NCBI GenBank assembly: GCA_008501655.1
Contig: QQUK01000203.1
Span: forward strand, 1 to 6,220
Reading direction: 5' to 3'
DNA from: Calditrichota bacterium
GTDB lineage: Bacteria; Zixibacteria; MSB-5A5; GN15; FEB-12
DNA: 6,220 nucleotides
The notes under the pieces were generated by a model, which searched no databases, was not told the origin of the DNA, and saw only the letters and a program-made list of their open reading frames with translations. This document shows, in pieces, positions 4,416-6,220 of this stretch. A program made the translations under genes and the position numbers. Each line of letters begins with the position of its first letter. Position 1 is the stretch's first letter.

Positions 4416-6220
4416 AAAGTCACCATCTATGGTATAGTCAACTTCGACCCGACCTTGGATAGTGAAGTAGTCATTTCCGGTCAGTAATACACCTGCTGTA
4501 TCGGAACTATTGAGAATCAGAATTGGACGAATAAAGAGTATTTCATTTTTCAAAATTTCAATATCTGTCGAATCTATATATATTTCTCCGATAGTTTCAT
4601 AGACCGAATTAGTAATACCTGTAAGTGGATCGACAGGAGCCGGGGAAGCATAGAAAGTATCTAAAACCAGTGCAGGATTTGTATAAAGAGCTGCTGAGTC
4701 AGGTCCCATTGTGATGATTGCTGTGACTCCAAGAGGAAGATGGCTTTGAACCGTATAAATAAAACGGCCTTCTTTAAAATGATCCGTAATTTTATCTATA
4801 TCATTTTGTTCAATCTCTTCCCGTTCAATATCAAGGTCATTAATAGTAGCATTGTCGACTTTGACATGAAGCGGTGCATATATAGATACTGATGCAAACA
4901 CAGAATCAGTTGCAGTAATAGTATGAGGAGAAGAATCACCGAACGATATTGTTCCGTTGATTGATATAAGTTCCGGGAGTGGGTTTAAGAAATCAGCAAC
5001 ATCAGCATTTGTAATCGTAGAAATTTTACTCAGTTCAGTACCGCGGGCATCTATAAGTCCTGTTACTTCTAATTGATTTCCATTATCAGCATATAACGTA
5101 CAGATTAAATTACCCGGGAGATCAACACCGTTTTCAACGGTCAAAGTAAGTAATGCAGAAACAAAGCTGATATTATTAAAACCGTCAGGTATATCAAGAG
5201 TCTGATTAGGGGTGTTAACGGTAACCTCGGTTGAAGGCAGAATCCCTGAAACAGATGCAAAGTTCAGATTAGATATAGATGCATCAACAGCAAATGAGTC
5301 ATTCATGTTTACCGGAATCAGTGAAGAACCAGAGCCGGGGATTGACATCGTAACATTAAATGGTAGTGAATCACCCTGCGGAACTATAGTATAACCAGAT
5401 AATGCATTGTTCAGGTTAACGGTCTGACCGGCTGTAATCGGTTGAGTAATTGTATACGGGACACCACTATTTCTAAGGCCAGGCAGTGAAATATCTAATG
5501 TGGCATTCAGCGCTGTAAAGTTTGTAATTATTAAGCTCAAAGTTCCCGAGCTTAAACTTGCCGAGTCAATCTGTTCACCGGCGTCGACATCAATCCCTAT
5601 ATTGTCAGACAAGTCAACATCACTAAATGAAGGTACTTGTGCAACAGCAGAAGATACTTCAAAAGGTGAACCGAAAGAAGCTTCAGTCGCCAGATATCTT
5701 GTTGAAAAACTGTCAACAACTCCGCCATTGGTATGACCGGCAACATCTATTCGTAACAGGTTAGAAACTGTTCTACCGTTCAAATTAATCGGATGGACGA
5801 CCTGTGAACCAGCTGTAAAAGCAGAAACAATAGTATCGTTTGAGATAATTGTAGAAGACTGGCGGTCAAACAGCTGAATGATTACAGTATCTAAATCGAT
5901 TCCAAGACCATTAGTAACGGTTATATTGACAACACCGTTGGCAACAGTTACGGAACTGAATTCTGTTATTGTAGGGAAGTTGTTAAAAACTGTAAACATC
6001 ATAGGAGTAATCGCTGCTGAATCTCCCGGTAATGATGAAGCTAATCCGGCAATCGAATTCAAGCTTACATTCACCGGATTCAGAGTTGGTGAGTTTACAG
6101 AGATCAACCCTAATACTTCTGACTTTACATAATTGACATCAGCTATTGATAGATTACTTGAGTCGATTCCAATGGGGTCAATTTCTTCTGTTAAAGAGAA
6201 AGAAACATTTCCTAATGAAT
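4413..6220 (-). CDS. Large beta-rich tandem-repeat protein of unknown function, 5' partial
   Basis: The frame is open from the right edge to the TAA at 4413, leaving 601 C-terminal residues; the TTG at 6107 is internal, since reading continues upstream without a stop (for example through DSSNLSIADVNYVKSEVLG). I do not recognise a named family. The sequence is rich in Ser, Thr, Asn, Val and Ile, has no cysteine cluster and no long hydrophobic segment, and alternates hydrophobic residues as in beta sandwiches; it is probably periplasmic or surface-exposed. At least four copies of a unit of about 130 residues are visible. A charged segment (DLDIEREEIEQNDIDKITDH) separates the third core from the fourth. 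The protein ends YFTIQGRVEVDYTIDGDF, with no sorting tail or dockerin, unlike its neighbours. It comes first among the visible operon genes, with its stop embedded in the barrel gene's ribosome site, so the two products probably act together. An adhesin-like stalk or a periplasmic partner of the barrel are possibilities only. Confidence 0.8.
   Translation of the reverse strand, partial: SLGNVSFSLTEEIDPIGIDSSNLSIADVNYVKSEVLGLISVNSPTLNPVNVSLNSIAGLASSLPGDSAAITPMMFTVFNNFPTITEFSSVTVANGVVNITVTNGLGIDLDTVIIQLFDRQSSTIISNDTIVSAFTAGSQVVHPINLNGRTVSNLLRIDVAGHTNGGVVDSFSTRYLATEASFGSPFEVSSAVAQVPSFSDVDLSDNIGIDVDAGEQIDSASLSSGTLSLIITNFTALNATLDISLPGLRNSGVPYTITQPITAGQTVNLNNALSGYTIVPQGDSLPFNVTMSIPGSGSSLIPVNMNDSFAVDASISNLNFASVSGILPSTEVTVNTPNQTLDIPDGFNNISFVSALLTLTVENGVDLPGNLICTLYADNGNQLEVTGLIDARGTELSKISTITNADVADFLNPLPELISINGTISFGDSSPHTITATDSVFASVSIYAPLHVKVDNATINDLDIEREEIEQNDIDKITDHFKEGRFIYTVQSHLPLGVTAIITMGPDSAALYTNPALVLDTFYASPAPVDPLTGITNSVYETIGEIYIDSTDIEILKNEILFIRPILILNSSDTAGVLLTGNDYFTIQGRVEVDYTIDGDF
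4416..5966 (-). repeat. Four tandem protein repeats of about 130 residues (about 390 bp)
   Basis: Repeat cores, each written from its first strand, are FSSVTVANGVVNITVTN, IDSASLSSGTLSLIITN, FNNISFVSALLTLTVEN and KITDHFKEGRFIYTVQS. Their starts lie 130, 130 and 129 residues apart. Approximate units on the minus strand are 5966-5574, 5573-5184, 5183-4794 and 4793-4416; the tail of another unit fills 6218-5967. Later in units 1 and 2 an N-L-N motif recurs (INLNGR, VNLNNA). The likeness is at protein level only; the DNA copies are diverged. The pattern, a strand, Asn, then a Leu/Pro-rich turn and more strands, recalls Ig-like or LEA14-like sandwiches, but this fold call is a guess. Confidence 0.65.

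Noticed and set aside
4413..6107. Start of the repeat protein at TTG 6107
   Set aside because: The frame continues upstream to the right edge without a stop and keeps the same composition, and there is no ribosome site before the TTG.
5212..6132. Plus-strand open frames opposite the repeat protein
   Set aside because: These are antisense shadows of a long minus-strand frame with consistent protein character; no ribosome site or domain is visible.

Overview
The window (about 40% GC by eye) looks like a chromosomal piece from a Gram-negative bacterium of the FCB superphylum, most likely an uncultivated lineage such as Zixibacteria, Marinimicrobia or a relative. The evidence is a secreted M6-type peptidase ending in a QNYPNPFNP-type (type IX secretion/FlgD-like) C-terminal domain, a PorV/DUF5723-like outer-membrane barrel, and a non-cellulosomal dockerin-like C-terminus. 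The lineage is inferred from family distribution, not from a marker gene.

Layout. On the + strand, the left edge carries the 3' end of a large secreted protein (open from base 2 to 973), possibly a metalloprotease, with two dockerin-type calcium loops at its C-terminus. A 107-base intergenic leader (974-1080) follows. It holds a good sigma70-like promoter and a perfect 9-bp inverted repeat whose loop carries a Shine-Dalgarno sequence. Next is a small four-cysteine zinc-ribbon protein (1081-1284). A 14-bp terminator hairpin with A and T tracts on both sides (1292-1323) separates it from the convergent minus-strand genes.

The minus strand, read from the right edge leftwards, is a tight three-gene operon. 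First is a large protein, cut off by the window edge, made of about 130-residue beta-sandwich-like tandem repeats (4413-6220). Second is an outer-membrane beta-barrel protein (3107-4402). Third is a secreted M6 peptidase with a sorting tail (1346-3082). Gaps are 10 and 24 bases, each downstream gene has a strong AAGGAG ribosome site, and the first stop codon is embedded in the second gene's ribosome site.

Taken together the window is devoted to cell-surface and secreted proteins. The least explained part is the pair of repeat protein plus barrel. I recognise no named family for the repeat protein, and its coupling to the barrel suggests a surface-assembly or export unit; that function is inference. 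All genes look intact apart from the two cut by the edges. I see no mobile element, CRISPR array, tRNA or rRNA.
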